Shown piece by piece: positions 62,620 to 64,000 of a stretch of 64,000 nt of DNA (position 1 is its first letter; every line of letters begins with the position of its first letter). The notes below the pieces were generated by a model, which had not been told where the DNA came from, did not search any database, and saw only the letters and a list, made by a program, of their open reading frames with translations. This DNA is from Hymenobacter psoromatis. GTDB lineage: Bacteria > Bacteroidota > Bacteroidia > Cytophagales > Hymenobacteraceae. Made by a program: the position numbers and the translations under genes. The stretch is taken from the NCBI GenBank assembly GCA_001596155.1, contig CP014771.1, positions 868,001 through 932,000 on the forward strand, given 5' to 3'.

Positions 62620-63924
62620 TTATGATTTTTCCGCTTTTAGCTCATCCAGTGCTTCTTGCGCTTCCTTCCTCTTCTTACGGTTTTTGGCTGAGTCTTTCTG
62701 CGCGTCTTCCGTAGCCTCCGTATAGCGGGCGGGCGGCGCGGAAGGCGGCGGGCCGGCGGCGAAGAACGCCAGGATATTGTGGCGCAGCGCGGGCGTCAGG
62801 TGCTCGTACTTGTGTTTCTGCAGCTCGCGCAGGAGGCGGTCATAGGTTTGGTCGGCCAGGATGTAGTCGGTGGGGTGGGTAGGGCGGCCGGTGTCGAGGT
62901 TGGTATTGGGCAGGTAGGCAGGGGCGGCGGTGGTGTCGGTGTGCTGCCGCAGGGCCAGCGTGCGGTAGCGGGCCAGCGCATCGCGGTAGCTGGCGCGAAA
63001 GCGGGCTTCATTGGCGGCGCTCGGCACCTGGAAAGCAAAAGGCTTGAGCGGGCCGATTTTGGGTAGAATACCCAGCACCGCCGATATGATGTGCGCGCCA
63101 AAGCCCGGCCGCTCGTGGTTGTTGCCAAACTCGCGCCGATACTGGCGGCGGCTCATGTGAAATATGTAGTCGCGGCGGCGCGCGCGCGGGCTGGTCTTGC
63201 GAATCTCCTTGCGCTTGTTGACCCAGGCGGCGCGCGCAGCAGCGGGCATTAGTTGATTGACGGTCAGCCGAAAAGCCGCTACCCCCGCATCCACATTGAA
63301 TAGTACCTGGCCCAGCTCCAGGCCATAAGTTTGTAAAAAGGCGCGCTCCAGCACCGACTTACTCACTTGGAAGCCAATATACTTGTGGTAATCCTGCGAG
63401 CGGTAGCGGCCAGCCGCAATCTGCACCACGTCGAAGGAAAAATCAACTTCGGTGTGGTTGATGGGCGCCTGTTCGTAGGTCACAACCGGGCCAAACTCGG
63501 CCCGGCGCTTGGGATACACTTCGGGCAGGATGACGTTGGTAGCTTCGGGGTGGCCCACGTTGTCGGAGGTGTAGTGCGCCAGCGCGCCCAGGGCGAAGGC
63601 ATATTCGTTGCGGTCGCGGGCCTCGCGCAGCAGATTGCGCACGAAATCGCCCGACCGCACGTAATGCGTGAGGTTGGTAAAAAACTCAGCACCAAGTGGG
63701 TAGTAGCCCATGTCCTGGATGATGGCGCCGCCGTAGGCGTAGCCTTTGGCTTCGTCCTGCTCGGCGGGGGTAGCGCCGGGGTAGCGCTGGCTGAGCAGCG
63801 GCAGCAGGGTTTTATTCCAGGTCGAGTCGATGACGGCCTGGTGAGTGAGCACCGAATAGGCCGCCGCCGGCACGGCCGGCGCGAGCAACGCGATGAAAAG
63901 GAGAGTTCGAAGAAAAGCACGCAT
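62620..63924 (-). CDS. Secreted zinc-dependent phospholipase C-like protein
   Basis: 434 residues with signal peptide MRAFLRTLLFIALLAPAVPA. The zinc-dependent PLC/S1-P1 helical fold is suggested by SVLTHQAVIDSTW (first histidine cluster), YPLGAEFFTNLTHYVRSGDF, FALGALAHYTSDNVGHPEAT (second cluster with metal-binding His and Asp) and INHTEVDF. The C-terminal tail is lysine-rich (KDSAKNRKKRKEAQEA). It may hydrolyse phospholipids or other phosphodiesters in the periplasm, but this group is poorly characterised. Convergent with the FtsK gene across 62 AT-rich bases. Confidence 0.78.
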   Translation of the reverse strand: MRAFLRTLLFIALLAPAVPAAAYSVLTHQAVIDSTWNKTLLPLLSQRYPGATPAEQDEAKGYAYGGAIIQDMGYYPLGAEFFTNLTHYVRSGDFVRNLLREARDRNEYAFALGALAHYTSDNVGHPEATNVILPEVYPKRRAEFGPVVTYEQAPINHTEVDFSFDVVQIAAGRYRSQDYHKYIGFQVSKSVLERAFLQTYGLELGQVLFNVDAGVAAFRLTVNQLMPAAARAAWVNKRKEIRKTSPRARRRDYIFHMSRRQYRREFGNNHERPGFGAHIISAVLGILPKIGPLKPFAFQVPSAANEARFRASYRDALARYRTLALRQHTDTTAAPAYLPNTNLDTGRPTHPTDYILADQTYDRLLRELQKHKYEHLTPALRHNILAFFAAGPPPSAPPARYTEATEDAQKDSAKNRKKRKEAQEALDELKAEKS

Positions 63925-64000
63925 GAAGTAGAAAGGCTCGGGGATGAAGCTGTGCCGTCAACGGAAAAAACGGCCGACCGTTTGGCTTAGGGGCGAATTA

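Noticed and set aside
1..64000. CRISPR arrays, tRNA and rRNA genes
   Set aside because: No regularly spaced direct repeats and no tRNA-like or rRNA-like sequence were noticed; the repeats present are inverted and irregularly spaced.

Overview
The window looks like a chromosomal segment of a GC-rich member of the Bacteroidota, most plausibly Cytophagales close to Hymenobacter. The reasons are a PorX-type regulator of the type IX secretion system, an OmpA protein with TPR, PD40 and carboxypeptidase-regulatory domains, many TAnnTTTG-type -7 promoter boxes, few Shine-Dalgarno sites, SusC/TonB-like outer-membrane barrels, and long imperfect palindromes between genes. The genus is inferred from overall character, not from a marker gene comparison.

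Layout. 1-9.6 kb: end of a PorE-like OmpA protein, a DisA_N-type (diadenylate cyclase-like) protein, porX, an HD phosphohydrolase, a Uma2 nuclease and dnaA, then a 5'-nucleotidase split into two genes (8.7-10.5 kb). 10.5-12.3 kb: an IS200/IS605-type element that appears to have cut an outer-membrane barrel gene in two. 12.5-16.7 kb: both methylmalonyl-CoA mutase subunits; the large one carries a palindromic repeat inside its reading frame. 16.7-19.0 kb: a small AT-rich accessory patch with an STM4504/CBY_0614-type (Abi_C-like) protein and a mosaic Fic protein. 19-31 kb: metabolic and housekeeping genes (SDR, ankyrin, M20 peptidase, flavin reductase, GH2, Mrp, NifU-C, fumarylacetoacetase, GT9). 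31-34.7 kb: a tightly overlapping 5-oxoprolinase operon (pxpB-pxpC-pxpA) with an NRAMP-like transporter. 35-50 kb: M1 and M16 peptidases, a solitary SRA domain, an O-methyltransferase, a large outer-membrane protein, a LysM transglycosylase, panB, an RluA synthase and a desaturase. 50-52.6 kb: rpsP-rimM-trmD-rplS.

52.7-62.6 kb is the most striking region: five co-directional genes with the look of an anti-phage or DNA-restriction cassette. They are a DUF4338 (DruA-like) protein, an HNH endonuclease with a possible PUA/EVE-like N-terminus, an ATPase-like gene that has lost its Walker A part, an unrecognised 480-residue protein, and a 1603-residue protein with a candidate PD-(D/E)XK nuclease centre and a C-terminal FtsK-type DNA motor. 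The last three resemble in order and size the DptF-DptG-DptH restriction module of phosphorothioation systems, but no modification genes are present and a DruA-like gene leads the cassette, so the combination may be undescribed. The window closes with a secreted zinc-dependent phospholipase C-like protein.

Several genes end against long palindromic repeats (families with cores near GAACGTCATGCTGAGCTTG and GTCATTGCGAGCGAAGCG), which seem to serve as terminators and sometimes enter reading frames. No tRNA, rRNA or CRISPR array is visible.
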